The notes beneath the pieces are model-generated. The model was not told the origin of the DNA. It saw nothing but the letters and a program-made list of their open reading frames with translations, and did no database searches. 64,000 nt of DNA from Rheum nobile (Eukaryota; Streptophyta; Magnoliopsida; Caryophyllales; Polygonaceae): assembly GCA_027886185.1 (NCBI GenBank), contig WOAB01000864.1:2914001-2978000 (forward strand), read 5' to 3'. The position numbers and the translations under genes were made by a program. Position 1 is the first letter of the stretch. The number at the start of each line of letters is the position of its first letter. Positions 63,511 through 64,000 of this stretch are shown piece by piece.

Positions 63511-64000
63511 ACTTAAGAAGTATTTCTCAATAAAGGACTTGGGAGAGGCTGAGTACATACTAGGCATTAAGATCTATAGAGATAGATCTAAGAGACATTG
63601 GTCTAAGTCAGGGAACTTATATAGATAAGGTCCTTGATAGATTCAATATGATGAACTCTAAGAAAAGGTTTCTGCCTATGCAGCATGGCTTATATCTCAG
63701 CAAGAGCCAGTGTTCTAAGACACCCGGTGAGGCTGAAAGGATGAGCAGGATTCCCTATGCCTCAGCCATAGGATCCATCATGTATGCAATGACTTGTACT
63801 CGCCCAGATGTTGCATATGCTTTGAGCATGTGTAGAAGGTACCAATCAAACCTGGGTGATGCACATTGGTGTGCAGCCAAGAACATCCTGGAGTACTTAC
63901 GAAGGACTAGGAATGATCTCTTGATATTTGGAGGTGATGACGAGTTGGTCGTCAATGGCTATATTGATGCAAGTTTTCAGACATACGTAAATGATTTTGA
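63511..64000 (+). pseudogene. copia RNase H, partial
   Basis: YFSIKDLGEAEYILGIKIYR continues reverse transcriptase, with further breaks. RNase H-side motifs are seen near 63,750: RIPYASAIGSIMYAMTCTRP, DVAYALSMCRRYQ and YLRRTRNDLLIFGG, then YIDASFQ at the edge, where the first RNase H Asp lies. The window ends here. Confidence 0.85.

Larger units (their letters stand above)
58440..64000 (+). mobile_element. Ty1/copia retrotransposon, 3' part outside window
   Basis: Order on the plus strand: 5' LTR, primer-binding site, about 2-kb leader, gag start, protease, integrase, reverse transcriptase, RNase H. Protease and integrase before reverse transcriptase define copia. Gag is shortened, protease has lost its catalytic Asp, and reverse transcriptase carries a deletion and several stops. 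The 3' LTR is beyond 64,000, so the LTR start (about 58,440) is approximate. Confidence 0.9.

Overview
The window is plant nuclear DNA. It has GT-AG introns, plant-type LINEs (some with an RNase H domain), Ty3/gypsy and Ty1/copia LTR retrotransposons, hAT, Mutator-like and Harbinger-like DNA transposons, Helitron helicase sequence, and pieces of plant genes. An angiosperm, probably a eudicot, is the best reading; I cannot name a species. Nearly all of the 64 kb is transposable-element sequence at different stages of decay. One gene looks intact.

Layout. 1-3.1 kb: 3' part of an internally deleted Ty3/gypsy element. 4.9-5.1 kb: a short LINE 3' end. 5.1-8.6 kb: a minus-strand LTR element of a family with roughly 3-kb LTRs, split by a 1,072-bp Mutator-like element with a 9-bp target duplication. 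8.6-11.6 kb: two LINE 3' portions, the second with a 15-bp target duplication. 11.7-14.6 kb: a non-autonomous hAT element with an 8-bp duplication, carrying a second Mutator-like element inside. 14.65-17.53 kb: an intact six-exon gene for a 195-residue NAT9-type N-acetyltransferase, with three 218-bp tandem repeats in intron 3. 17.5-20.2 kb: AT-rich DNA without a recognised gene.

20.2-33.7 kb is a nest that can be unpacked exactly. A LINE of the RNase H type is split by a 3.0-kb non-coding LTR element (target duplication GTACA) and by a 9.2-kb Ty3/gypsy element (CAAAG). The gypsy 3' LTR is itself split by a 3,021-bp solo LTR (CACCT). Removing the solo LTR leaves two gypsy LTRs of exactly 781 bp each.

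33.8-53.3 kb looks like a degenerate Helitron territory. A Helitron-type 5' end lies at 33.8 kb; helicase remains and a Helitron-type 3' end lie at 51.9-53.3 kb. Between them are exon fragments of four unrelated plant genes: a calcium-dependent protein kinase, an MPK6-like MAP kinase, a B-box protein and a glutathione peroxidase. All are on the plus strand and several keep exact splice sites. Later insertions interrupt the territory: a Harbinger-like MITE, an LTR fragment, a truncated minus-strand gypsy element, and a LINE in two head-to-head halves that looks like a twin-priming product. A second Helitron-type 5' end abuts at 53.29 kb and is followed by a broken cupredoxin gene that a LINE has entered. 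58.4-64 kb is a decayed Ty1/copia element that runs out of the window.

Function. The NAT9-like gene is the only convincing host gene. The hAT insertion separates its start codon (88 bp away) from a likely ancestral promoter that contains a GGCCCA motif. None of the transposable elements shown looks autonomous. Family assignments rest on motif recognition by eye; no database search was run.
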